DNA of 64,000 nt from Glossina fuscipes (Eukaryota > Arthropoda > Insecta > Diptera > Glossinidae). This document shows, one piece after another, positions 54,123 to 64,000 of the stretch. The stretch lies in contig NW_023998414.1 of the NCBI RefSeq assembly GCF_014805625.2, positions 11,984,245 to 12,048,244 on the forward strand, given 5' to 3'. Each line of letters opens with the position of its first letter. Positions within the stretch are counted from its first letter, which is position 1. The notes under the pieces were generated by a model that was not told the origin of the DNA, made no database searches, and saw only the letters and a program-made list of their open reading frames with translations. Position numbers and translations under genes: made by a program.

Positions 54123-54260
54123 CGGTAAGGTGAGGCGAGATGAGGTGAGGTGAGGTGAGGCGAGATGAGGTGAGGTGAGGTGAGGTGAGGTGAGGTGAGG
54201 TGAGGTGAGGTGTGGTGTGGTGTGGTGAGGTGAGGTGAGGTGAGGTGAGACGTGGCGAAG
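54123..54260 (+). repeat. (GGTGA)n pentanucleotide array
   Basis: About 27 five-base units with variants (GGCGA, GATGA, GGTGT) lie about 510 bases before the coding exon. On the plus strand each regular unit junction reads AG|GTGAG, close to the 5' splice-site consensus, and the GG spacing would permit two-tier G-quadruplexes. The minus-strand frame of repeated SPHLT is only its translation. Confidence 0.95.
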
Positions 54261-54294
54261 TAAAGAGGGAGGGTTTAAGCGGACGTATGGACAG

Positions 54295-54312
54295 AAAGAT
54301 AGATAGATAGAC
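54295..54312 (+). repeat. Short (GATA)n run
   Basis: Four AGAT/GATA units lie just downstream of the GGTGA array. They are probably a simple repeat. Confidence 0.8.
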
Positions 54313-54365
54313 AAACGGACAAACATAAGGTTGGCTGGAAACGTGTAAACACCACATGACATCGA

Positions 54366-54388
54366 ACACGCGCGTGCGCGCGTGCATA
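54366..54388. other. CpG-rich alternating purine-pyrimidine tract (Z-DNA type)
   Basis: Twenty-three bases alternate purine and pyrimidine without a break and include six CpG steps, the most favourable composition for Z-DNA in this window. It lies about 400 bases upstream of the coding exon. The sequence property is certain; Z-DNA formation in vivo is inference. Confidence 0.7.
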
Positions 54389-54656
54389 GATGTATGTACC
54401 TGGGATATATGTATATTTTTATATAGATAAATATGTGCATGCGTCTGCGTCAGAGTAAAGTATTTTAAATATTGTTTAAGCGAAACTGTTTGTTTTATCT
54501 GCTTTCGTGTAACCGTACTTACACACATGCATAAATATATTATAAATAAACATTTACATACCGGTGTAAAGATATCTATATATATGTGAGTAATTTGAAG
54601 TGATTAAATTACAATTTTCCTGGTTTTTGTGAAAATTAATTTCATTATTATTTTAC

Positions 54657-54714
54657 TTTTTTTCTTTTTTGTTTTTTTTTTTTTTGTTGCTATTCTTTGT
54701 TTTTGTTTATTCAG
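54657..54714 (+). promoter_or_regulatory. Polypyrimidine tract and upstream alternative acceptor
   Basis: A long T-rich tract ends in TTTATTCAG, with AG at 54713-54714. By eye it is the strongest acceptor close to the coding exon. If used, it adds 56 bases of 5' UTR (54715-54770) that contain a short upstream frame, ATG at 54732 to TAG at 54768-54770. The TTAAC just after it (54715-54719) could instead act as a branch point for the downstream acceptor at 54770. Confidence 0.6.
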
Positions 54715-54750
54715 TTAACAACAAAATAATAATGCGTTATATGTCTGTTA

Positions 54751-54773
54751 TTGTTTTTGTATCATTTTAGCAG
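54751..54773 (+). promoter_or_regulatory. Tandem NAGNAG-type 3' splice site before the BTB exon
   Basis: The run TTGTTTTTGTATCATTTTAG ends at 54770 and is followed at once by CAG (54771-54773). This gives two possible acceptors three bases apart, TAG and CAG. Both fall in the 5' UTR, 17-20 bases before the ATG, so the choice would not change the protein. The short U-rich tract is adequate. Which of 54714, 54770 or 54773 is used cannot be told from sequence. Confidence 0.6.
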
Positions 54774-54931
54774 CGTAAGCTGTCACCGACATGGGCAGTG
54801 AGCACTACTGCTTGAGGTGGAACAATCATCAATCCAACCTGTTAGGGGTGTTTAGTCAATTACTACAGGACGGGAGTCTGGTGGACGTCACATTAGCTTG
54901 TTCAGAGGGCGCTCCCATCAGAGCCCATAAG
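54771..54931 (+). CDS. mamo: First coding exon of a BTB zinc-finger-type transcription factor (partial; coding from 54791)
   Basis: The coding part, 54791-54931, gives 47 residues that open the BTB/POZ domain of the insect BTB-ttk class: HYCLRWNNHQSNLLGVF at residues 5-21, LVDVTLACSEG at 30-40 and IRAHK at 43-47. The family signature [FY]CLRWNN...LVDVTLAC...AHK is intact. BTB domains of this class dimerise nuclear regulators that usually carry C-terminal C2H2 fingers or another DNA-binding domain. The exon stops in phase 0 at AAG|GTAAGT. The next family residues (a VLSACS-type stretch) are absent from the remaining 9 kb, so the next exon is beyond the window. The ATG is supported by an in-frame TAA at 54776-54778, G at -3 and G at +4. 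No second conserved exon is visible. The symbol mamo (required for female meiosis and neuronal fate in Drosophila) rests on memory of its N-terminus; another BTB-ttk paralogue is possible. The BTB call is near certain; the symbol is about 0.5. Confidence 0.93.
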
Positions 54932-54940
54932 GTAAGTTTG
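54932..54940 (+). promoter_or_regulatory. 5' splice site (donor) of the BTB exon
   Basis: AAG|GTAAGTTTG matches the metazoan donor consensus at every key position (+1 to +6, GTAAGT). The break falls after the conserved AHK of the BTB domain, leaving a phase-0 junction. The reading frame continues only 63 bases into the intron before a stop, and those residues (FLKIFPKFSKS and so on) do not resemble a BTB domain, which confirms that splicing is needed here. Confidence 0.92.
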
Positions 54941-55183
54941 GCGCTTTTTCTTAAAATTTTTCCAAAATTTTCAAAATCACGTAAATATATGTAAACATGA
55001 GCATTTATTGTACATATATTTCAATAGCTTTATTTATTTACTGGCCAACCTTTATTCATATGAAAATAAACTTTGGAATTTATTTAATTATTTTGACGGC
55101 AAAAAATTTGTCTAAACCTCATTCCACCTAAGCGGGAGTATTGAAAATTCGCCCAAGTTTCACATAGTCTTTCTTTCGTTCTT

Positions 55184-55207
55184 TCTCTCTCTCTCTCTCT
55201 CTCTCTT
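55184..55207. repeat. (CT)n repeat in the downstream intron
   Basis: Twelve CT units, 250 bases after the BTB donor. Confidence 0.9.
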
Positions 55208-55895
55208 CCTAAGTTTTTTTTGCCATTATTTTCTATAGCCTTTTTTACTAAGATTTAGTTATTTTCTCTGGATCATTAAGAAATGGTTTCATGTTATTTA
55301 TCGTTCTCGCTATCGAAGTTAGATAGCGTTTTAATACATACGCATTATATATGGTTGCACGTAATTTAGTTTCAAGTTGACAGTGAACGCAAAATGCGCA
55401 TGGTCGCTGTTAACTGCTAGTTGGTCTTCTCAACTAGTAAATTGATCAATTATATGTTAAGCAGTTAAGTAGTTAAAGCATAGCTAATAACTTTGCAGAT
55501 TGCTTTGATCGGAAATTTTTTCTTTTTCTTTGTTTTTCTTTGCTGACGACAATCAATAAACCAGAAAAATTGTATTATAGAAAGAAAGAATTGGCTTAGG
55601 GAAAGCATTGATAAGATAGTTATAAAAACCGTTGGTCAAGGTGAACCAGTAATCCTTGCTACACGGACATGAACTATCTGGTATTTCAGTTGATTTCCGG
55701 GACTTGCAGCGGAAAGCAAAAATCAGACTATAGCGAGCCTTTAAAATACTTTTAGGTAAAAGCTTGTAAAGCTGGTTGAGAATATCACTGTATAGGCTGA
55801 CGGAAGAAATCGATGAACGTATAACTGAAGAAAATGAAAGGGCATGGATGACGGCAAACGAACATATAGATGGGCGATTTGTCAAGAGGGAGAAA

Positions 55896-55941
55896 GGAGA
55901 GAGAGAGAGATAGATATATATATATATAGAGAGAGAGAGAA
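55896..55941. repeat. (GA)n/(TA)n repeat
   Basis: GA, TA and GA blocks in succession. Confidence 0.9.
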
Positions 55942-56391
55942 ACAGACAAATAAACGACACTTTGGGCGAATAAAAAGGGCATGGATTATCGGAGGGCAGT
56001 CGTGTTGATGGCTAAGGATAGCGTACGAAAAGCGTACGTGTAAACGGACGAAGGACAGATGGATAAATTAATGCAACAGGTATTCCCAAGAAAAGGAAGA
56101 TAGTAGAAGAATGTGAAAACGACAAACGGACTAACACGTAGTAAATATGTAAATATGTGGCCGCGTGAATGAGATCGCCAGATGAGTGAATAGAAGGAAC
56201 AGAAGCGAATATATGCACGAGTAAATGACAAACAGATGCAACAATCAAGAAGGGAACGAATAAACCTACGAATGAACGGAGAAATCAATTAACCCATCTT
56301 TTGAACGCAAACAAAGAACAAGTTTTATCTAAAGATCTATAAGAGATTATTGGAATGCATAGATGCATAATTTCCTAATCTCATTTTGTAT

Positions 56392-56487
56392 ACATATATA
56401 CATAGATATATATATATATACATAGATATATATATATATACATATATATATATATGTATATATGTATATATATATATATATATATAT
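56392..56487. repeat. Compound AT/CATAGATA repeat
   Basis: Two copies of a TATACATAGA unit embedded in AT arrays, about 95 bases. Confidence 0.9.
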
Positions 56488-56691
56488 TAATAGTTATTAA
56501 TTATATTTTTAATTTACTTATAAATAATTAATTTTATACTTAAAATGGACTAACGATGACAAGTAATTGTCGTTAAAATGAAAATAAGAGAGAAAAAAAA
56601 AAAGAATGAAAAAAGATTGATTTCTTGTTTCCATTCTCCCACCCATCCTTGCTTGCCCTGCACAAAAATGTCAATTTTATATTCACTTTTG

Positions 56692-56723
<32 letters not shown>

Positions 56724-57180
56724 TTCGTAACATATAACGACAACAATTACAATAATAATAACCAGAAAAATTAACAATTAAATTTTTATAGATAAAATTA
56801 ATTATTTGCCATAAAAATTTAGACATTTCATTATGAAATCTGTCATAAACATGTTGCACAACATGAACAAATTATGCCACACAGCAGCAGATAGACAGAT
56901 AGACATAGACCAACAAATTTTCTATTGAAAAACAACGTACAGTTGTTTTTGTATGCATGAGCATGCAACATAATTAATCAAAAGGTCATTGTGTGTTTTG
57001 TTGTTTTGCGTTATTTTCCAAACACAAACAAACAATAAATGACTGGTGGTGTGGCGTTGTGTATAAGCCAATGAACGGATATATGCGTTTATTACGCTGG
57101 AGCATGTGTTGTACAATTGCGAAATTTTGCAAACCAGCAAAGAAACAAAGAAAACTAAAACCGAAAAGATCAAAACAAGC

Positions 57181-57207
57181 AAAAAAAAAAAAAAAAAAAA
57201 AAAAAAA
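57181..57207. repeat. A-homopolymer (27)
   Basis: Twenty-seven As. A/T-rich low complexity recurs at 57594-57680. Confidence 0.95.
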
Positions 57208-58009
57208 CTAATAGAAAAAAATAGAAAAATCGCAAAACACCATAATTGTGTCAAATTGCCGCCAAAAATTTTTCATTAATATCCGACTGATTTTTCTCAA
57301 ACAAAATAAATGGTATCCAACTACAGTTCCGTTTACGTTAAAAAGCCAATGCTGACTAACATTATGTATACATTGTATAAGTTAATTGTACGTTTTTGCT
57401 ATTTATTAGTACATTTTGCTTATTTGTTTCTCCGTTAAGCGTTTGGGTGATTTTCTCCTTTATTTATTTATTTATTTTTTTTTGTTTGCTATTTTTTACT
57501 TTAACAAAATCAATAATTTTTACTGAATATGCACCTACAATCGAACACAACACAGCCACAACAACCATCACCAAAATTGCCTAAAATCAAAAAGAAAAAA
57601 AAAATATATATATATAAAAATAAAAATAAAAATAAAAATAAATAAATAAACAAATAAACCAAAAAAAAAAAAAAAAAAATTAAAAACCACTTAATAATAC
57701 TTCGAATATTTATTAGCATAACATGGCATAGATACTAACAACAACAAAAAAAAAACATTCTTTTATTATTGTTTTATTTAAATCTTTTTGGTAAAACACT
57801 AACTCTTGACGTTTTAACCTTATGAGTGAGCTAAGCGCGATGTGTAAGCTTTTCAGTTAATTTCTAAAGCAGAACACTTTGCAACAATAAGCTGAAAAAA
57901 AATTGAAATTAACAACAATCAATTGGCCGCTAACGCATATAACGTTGGCTGGTAAACAATACAACAGTTTTTCCCTTTATGCATAAATATGTTTCTTTGT
58001 GTTTAAGTA

Positions 58010-58010
<1 letters not shown>

Positions 58011-58047
<37 letters not shown>
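58011..58047. repeat. (AT)n repeat
   Basis: About 17 AT units flanked by GCATAT palindromic ends. Confidence 0.9.
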
Positions 58048-58049
<2 letters not shown>

Positions 58050-58386
58050 TATTGTAGTATGAAAAAGCAAAGCACGCGTGCCACTCCCACTAAAAGCGGC
58101 AGCACCCAGAAAATGGAAAAAAGAAAGAAAGAAAAAAAAAAAAACAACTCAAAGCCAATTCAAAAAGATTCTGTTTATGAAAATCTAAGCTTTACACACA
58201 CATTCATGCAAACAATATTAAAAAGCGAGACACATGTGCGCTTATGCACATTCACGCATACAAATGTATATTTATGATTTGTTAAACCGATGGAAGATAA
58301 TATTCGCATATTGTGTTGTTGGTCTTATTGTTTTTGTTATTGCTTTTTTTTTTGTTTTGTTATTATTATTGTTGTTGCATTTAGAG

Positions 58387-58440
58387 TGCTTGCCTGCCTG
58401 CCTGCTTGCCTGCCTGCCTGCCTGCTTGCCTGCTCTCTTG
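58387..58440. repeat. (TGCC)n tetranucleotide repeat
   Basis: About a dozen TGCC/TGCT units, unusually GC-rich for this window. They give Cys-Leu-Pro-Ala type frames. Confidence 0.9.
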
Positions 58441-58683
58441 CCAACTTGTTAACATAAATTTGCAATTAGAGTTTTGCCACAATAACAATAACAGAAACGA
58501 ATATAACAAAAACAACAAAAAACAACAACAATAATAACAATATAGTTCAAATTGTTGCAAATTTACAATACGGTATGAGCTCAAATGCTTGAAGATCTAT
58601 GATTATAATGGTTATTGGTTACAAGTTGCTGTTGCTGTTGCTATTGCTATAGTTGCTGTTGATTTTCTTTTGGTTTTTTTTTT

Positions 58684-58684
<1 letters not shown>

Positions 58685-58730
<46 letters not shown>

Positions 58731-58754
58731 ATTTTTTTTTTTTTTTTTTTTTTT
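58685..58754. repeat. (CT)n and T-run
   Basis: About 20 CT units, a short spacer and 22 Ts. Confidence 0.9.
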
Positions 58755-61175
58755 GCCTAGCGAGTTATTATTATTACAACCATTATTATTATACGTTTAT
58801 TTTATAAACATTTACATATCATTCAGGACGTATTCACAATCGAATACGTTTGTAACATAAACATACGTCGTATGGTTTCTTTTTTTCTAAGATCGCACAA
58901 TTCTCATATGTTTCTCTTTAACGTTACATACCCATTGCATACGCATGTGTGTAATTGCTTTTATTCTATTGTCTCATCTACTGTTTCATATCACAGTATA
59001 GTATATGTGTTCTTAACGTTGGCAAATTATTTAAAAAAAAAAAAAAATTTGCCGTCACCGCATTTTTACATGCTTTAGCGATACTCTGCAGTCGTTATAA
59101 TCTTTAAGATAAGTGACCAACTAATCATTTGAAAAAATTCCATCCATTACTTACACATTCGTAATGTTCCCACACAATTAAGAGGGGGACAGGTAAAAAG
59201 TGAAAGGAGCATAACAAACACCATGGGGATGGGGTGCGTATGAAAACGGAACTCTCTCTTCCCTTTCAATGGCATCATTGTTTTCCCATTTGGACGATTC
59301 ACATTGCGTTATGTGATTTCAAACGCATTGTCTATTCTACAATCTAATCAAATTATTGAGGATAGCTTCCTGGAACTAATTTATTGAGAATCTTTGCAAT
59401 TGCTTGAATTTAATTTCAAATGTCTTTCTTATATGAAACACGAAACACGAAACACGAAAAACATTTCATCATTGCTAGTGTTCATATGAATTTAATTAAT
59501 CAATGGCATTTAGTGTTCTCTACCTGCTTTTTACTCCGTACAATGTTGCTCAAATAAAGTTGGGTAATACGAGAAGCGTAAGGACTTATCCCTCCTGGAA
59601 AGACGCATCGAAGATCTCCTTAAGTGTTCAGTAATCAATTTTTTTTCTTTTTTTTTTTAAACTGGCTCATATATATATTTTTATATTTTCATCAGAAGTA
59701 GATTTTCACTATCAATATAATGCAAATCAAATTTACTTGTGAAAAAGAAAAAGCAATCAAACATCTTGATTTTGAAATGAATAAACTCGCGTCACTTTCA
59801 ATTGACAACACATTCAATAATTATTGATCAGCGTTAACTTGTCGTTGAGTTCCGAGCAAGGTATAAATCTTTCCATGTGCCTGTGGCACATCTATCCGTC
59901 TATTCTCTCTCTTAACGAGTGGGAAAATATCGCAATTTTTCGATCCTTGTCGTTAGTCCAAAATTCCGAAAGGCAAACGGACGACATGAGCGGGTAAAGG
60001 CAAATGAATGGATCGAAAGCATTTTGATTTGTTAAAAAAACAACGACAACGAAACAAACGACAAAACTACACTTCTTTCAAAGGAAAGCGGAAAGGGGAA
60101 CTTGTGTCCACAACTGATTTTCGAATCTTGAACCAATAATATGAAGTTAAGTACAATCGAGTGTGGCCGGACTGACATCGCATCTAGACGTGAACCTATG
60201 TTTCTCGGTTATACGCCAGGTGCCTCCTAACCATTCGACAGCGCGGCAGCCGTTTGCGTAAGAATTTACGCTTCTTCAAATGCTTAAAGCGAAAGAAGAG
60301 GCCGAGGGGAAAAAGGGAGATTTCAAGCTTTTTGAAAAAGGTAATCAAGAAGAATACATGTCTCAATACGATTTATTAAAAAGAAAGTATTTTCCATAAT
60401 TAAGATACATTACATACGACAACGTATTACTTTTTAAGTTCTATCTTCGATATAAAAAACAGGTATTCTTGTTCTGTTTTTTAAACGTATCATAAAACAA
60501 GTTTCGAACCCGCCTCCTTAATAATGTTTGAAGTTCCGTTACATATAAACAAATATTTTTTCGGTAACTTGTCCAGCTCTACCGCTTTAAGCGAGACTGT
60601 AAAACACGGACCAGCAAATTTTGCATACAATCAAAAATATGTCTAGGCTTGGAAAGAAACCTTTCTAGTATTTTATACGATTGAAAAAAAAAACCGTGCA
60701 AAAAAAATTGAAAATGAAAATTGATGGGAACGGCACGAACATTGGCTTGCGGCCAATACAATACATAATCGGTCGCACCTCAAAACGAAATTAAATATGA
60801 ATTCGTTTCAAGTTGTTCGAAATCGAAAAGGAAGGAAGACTTTAATGTGGTTAAAGAAAAATGTACTTTGGCAACATTGAAAATTACGATCACTCTTAAA
60901 AAGTTTATTCTCAGATTATACCATCAATATAAAAAAAAAAAAAAAACAAACAAACAAATTAAAACGAAGAATGTAAAGCTCGATAAAAGTTATCGATTAT
61001 CCGGGCTTAAAATAATACTCAGACCTCGGATTGCCGAGGAAAGAGAGACCTCGTCGTAGGACTTTAGATTACCTAAAATTAAAACTAAACTTTTCTCGTC
61101 TAATCCACGTTGCATTAGATGACTCGTGTTCCTCTTCCCCTAAATCCAACAATCCTTTTTCTTTGGGCTAAATAC

Positions 61176-61178
<3 letters not shown>

Positions 61179-61209
<31 letters not shown>
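61179..61209. repeat. (AAT)n repeat
   Basis: About ten AAT units. Confidence 0.9.
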
Positions 61210-61213
<4 letters not shown>

Positions 61214-62334
61214 GCATCTTACACTCTAGAAACATTGCCTGCCTGCACTCTCTCGCATTTCACTGCCTGGCTGTCATTGGCTTTGTTAAACAAGCTCAAG
61301 GCAATGCGGAAACATACTTTTTTTACCTATACAGCGTATATTTCTCTTAATTTCATAGATAAGTTGTTTTCACTTACGCGAACGTATAGTAAGGGAAACC
61401 GTAACGAAACTCCAAAAAGAATTAATTTGCTTTATAATAATAATCTACGATCTATGGTATAGTAGATATTGGCAAGCATTATCAACAATTGATCTCAAGG
61501 TTAGTATAGGTACAGCTCTCGATTATTTTCTATTCAAATTTTCACTTACTCCTTACCAACACAAACCTAACGACCTATGTGTTAGATGAATGTGTTTGGG
61601 AAAAATGTTTTTCGTTTCGATTTTCCTCTAGTTTTTGCTTTTATTTAATTATTGTTTTTTTTTTTTTTTCTTTTTTAAGGCTTGCATGCGGACACAGTCA
61701 AGTAATTCGTTGGTTATTTAGTATTTTTTTTTTTTCGCCCTAATTACGTGCATAAGTTTTGCTTCCTGTAGATGAAAATAATTAAGCCATTGTGATAATT
61801 TTCTTTAGCTAAACTAATAGAATTCAATTTTCAAAAATTTTCCCTAGAACTATATAAAATCATAATAATAATCTTTAAGATTCTTCTTATGTGCAATAAA
61901 ATAAAGTCAAATAACAGCAGTTTTGCTCAACTATTAAATATATTAATATCTATTCCCAATCATTCTCGATTCTGTTGCATTGCAACTTTTTCTTACAACA
62001 GTTAATAATAGTGAACTATAAATATTAACCAACCTATCGCTCAATTACTTAAAAGTTATGGTTAAAAGAACTTCTGATCAGCAGAAGATATGCATCAAAA
62101 ACTTAATATTTCAAGATTTACTAAAATCCTGTTCGGATGCTCAGAGTGAACAGCTCGTATTTGTTGAAGGATCAATATCCAATAATAATTAAATATCCAA
62201 AGTACACCTTAAGGCAAATAAATCCTTTTTGTCTTTCAGATTCGAACTTAAGCTTGGCAATAAATCGTCGTACTACATATAAAATAAAAGTGATTAATTG
62301 ATATTAATTCCAAAGAAAAATCTAAAAGTATTCA

Positions 62335-62338
<4 letters not shown>

Positions 62339-62379
<41 letters not shown>
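62339..62379. repeat. (TA)n repeat
   Basis: About 19 TA units. Confidence 0.9.
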
Positions 62380-62954
62380 TAACATATAGGAAGACATCCG
62401 GTTGTCCAAAAAAAAAAAAAAACCAAACATTTACTAATATCTATTAAATCATTGAAATTGATTAACATCACTAGAAAAATCCAGTTTGTTTAGGGACACA
62501 ATAATTAAAGCAAAATACCGGCTGAGCTATCATTAAGCAAATTTCTTATAACAGTAAGTCAGTCACATGCACGATAGAAACATATTTTCGGGTTATTTCT
62601 ACAAGCAATGATAGCAATTTCAAAAGTCTTTTTCACATTTAAATCTAAACTGAACATGCAGTCACTTATTAAGGAAAGAAAAAAAACAAAAAAAAAAAAA
62701 GACTGACATTATTATTTACAAGACTTTTAACACTTGCCATTTATAAAGCAGACCCACATTTAGACCTACGTTTAAATCGAAAACAAAAGCAAACAGAAAA
62801 AAAAAAAAAAAAGGAAAAATCAAAACAAAATATGACAACATATTGGCTGCTCATAACCGTTGTAGAGTTATGTAGACGTCGTATAGGTTAAAAGATATGT
62901 GAACAATAAAACTACTATTTAAGCAATAACAACATAACAATCTAGTAGAGACAG

Positions 62955-62986
62955 CAGCAGCAGCAGCAACAATAATAATAATAACA

Positions 62987-63017
<31 letters not shown>

Positions 63018-63062
63018 CACACATGCATACACACATACATACATACATACATACATACATGC
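62955..63062. repeat. Compound CAG, AAT, AT and CATA repeat
   Basis: Four microsatellite classes lie side by side in about 105 bases. Confidence 0.9.
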
Positions 63063-63206
63063 ATACACAGTATAGCTAAGTTTATTTTTTTATATTATTA
63101 TGCCTTTTAACACTGGTCCTCCTCCCCCAACTCTTTCACTCCGCCATTGTCAGTCACCTTTTACATTTTCATAAACATATACATGAAATGAAAACGAAAA
63201 GGAAAA

Positions 63207-63207
<1 letters not shown>

Positions 63208-63250
<43 letters not shown>
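63208..63250. repeat. (AT)n repeat
   Basis: About 19 AT units after a short A-run. A23 follows at 63508-63530. Confidence 0.9.
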
Positions 63251-63252
<2 letters not shown>

Positions 63253-64000
63253 ATATTTATATATATGTATAAATGTAGAGGCGCCTATGACAGTTAGACT
63301 GTCAACAAGTTAATGAGTAAATTTGTGGCACTAAATTTTTTTATATGGAAAAAATAAAACAAAACCAAGGCAAATGAAACTAAAACGAATACAGTAATAA
63401 AACGAGAAGAAAAACAAAATACTGTGAAATTAAGAAGTAAGGAAAGAAAACAACAATGGCAGGAAACTTTAACTATATCTATTCTGTGTTAAAAATAATA
63501 ATAACAAAAAAAAAAAAAAAAAAAAAAAACAACAATAATAACAATTATTATATAATGATAATGTTTGGTGGCAGTGATGGTGGTGGTGCTTGTGGTGGCA
63601 GACTTTGCTAAAAGTTGCAAAATTACTAAGAGTTGTCACTTGTCACTAATGTACGATCTGCGACATGCATATGCACGCAGTCTTGCAAACAAAAAACGAA
63701 AAATCAAAATAACGAAAAACGAAAAAACTAGAAATAAAAAAAATAAACCAACGAAATAAGCAACACTCTTACATATATATATATACTTGCGCAGCGAGTT
63801 ACTGTTACGGAATTTCAAGTATAGAAAATTTATGACAATTTGACAATTTCCTAACAAAAGAGGTAAAATTATAGATAGATAGATATGTTATAGGTGGGTG
63901 AGCGAGCAACTTCGTGTGAGTCAACAGACACCCATATGCCTGTAATTTTTCTATTCTGGGTTGCGTGCTAAATTGGGGGAAATTGTCATTCAGGTGATAC

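Larger units (their letters stand above)
1..54770 (+). other. Long upstream intron, or intron series, of the BTB gene (inferred)
   Basis: Apart from the candidates listed separately, no frame in this 54.7 kb shows a recognisable protein domain on either strand. The longest frames are built from homopolymers, AT, CA, GA, CAG or TCACC repeats. The coding exon has a spliced 5' boundary, so an untranslated exon must lie upstream, either unrecognised here or before the window. Recursive-splice-like sites on the plus strand at 4509 and 7264 favour one giant intron. A small gene nested in the intron cannot be excluded, but none is supported. Confidence 0.55.
54932..64000 (+). other. First coding intron of the BTB gene, open-ended
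   Basis: The intron starts at the donor after residue 47 and runs to the window end, at least 9.07 kb. It holds AT, GA, CT, CA and TGCC microsatellites and long A/T tracts. No frame on the plus strand carries the rest of the BTB fold. Frames on both strands, such as the 135-codon minus frame near 55.6-56.0 kb, are low-complexity or unrecognised and lack homology I can name. Confidence 0.75.

Noticed and set aside
53836..54528. 230-codon minus-strand frame with repeated SPHLT
   Set aside because: It is the translation of the (GGTGA)n array plus flanking CA/TA repeats; there is no recognisable domain.
1..64000. tRNA, rRNA, CRISPR array, bacterial operon or viral insertion
   Set aside because: I looked for B-box-like GGTTCRANNCC words, regularly spaced direct repeats and long conserved frames and found none.

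Overview
This window looks like part of a very long, intron-dominated gene from a higher fly (Brachycera; a tephritid-like genome is my best guess). The sequence is AT-rich, crowded with microsatellites and long A/T homopolymers, and has no bacterial-type gene density. Nearly every open frame is a low-complexity shadow of a repeat. The species cannot be fixed from sequence alone.

Only one coding segment is convincing: a plus-strand exon ending at 54931. From the ATG at 54791 it encodes the first 47 residues of an insect BTB (BTB-ttk class) zinc-finger-type transcription factor, containing HYCLRWNNHQSNLLGVF, LVDVTLACSEG and IRAHK. It ends in phase 0 at a consensus donor (AAG|GTAAGT). An in-frame TAA lies 15 bases before the ATG, and several acceptor sites precede it, so this is a first coding exon behind a 5' UTR intron. 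From memory the N-terminus best fits mamo, but the downstream zinc fingers are outside the window, so that name is provisional.

Layout: 1-54770 is read as upstream intron, possibly with non-coding exons; 54771-54931 is the exon; 54932-64000 is the start of the next intron, since the rest of the BTB domain does not appear before the window ends. Assembly gaps lie at 8891-9290 (400 N) and 53118-53127 (10 N, inside a GA repeat).

The most interesting signals fit this giant-intron reading. At 4509/4510 a long pyrimidine tract and ACAG are joined directly to GTGAGT, which is the structure of a recursive-splicing ratchet point on the gene strand. A second, weaker candidate (T-run, TAG|GTAAAC) lies at 7264/7265. 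A possible CAG-rich 5' UTR exon lies at 18468-18628. Within 700 bases upstream of the coding exon are a (GGTGA)n array, in which every unit resembles a 5' splice site and which could form two-tier G-quadruplexes, and a CpG-rich Z-DNA-type tract. I found no tRNA or rRNA gene, no CRISPR array and no intact transposon.
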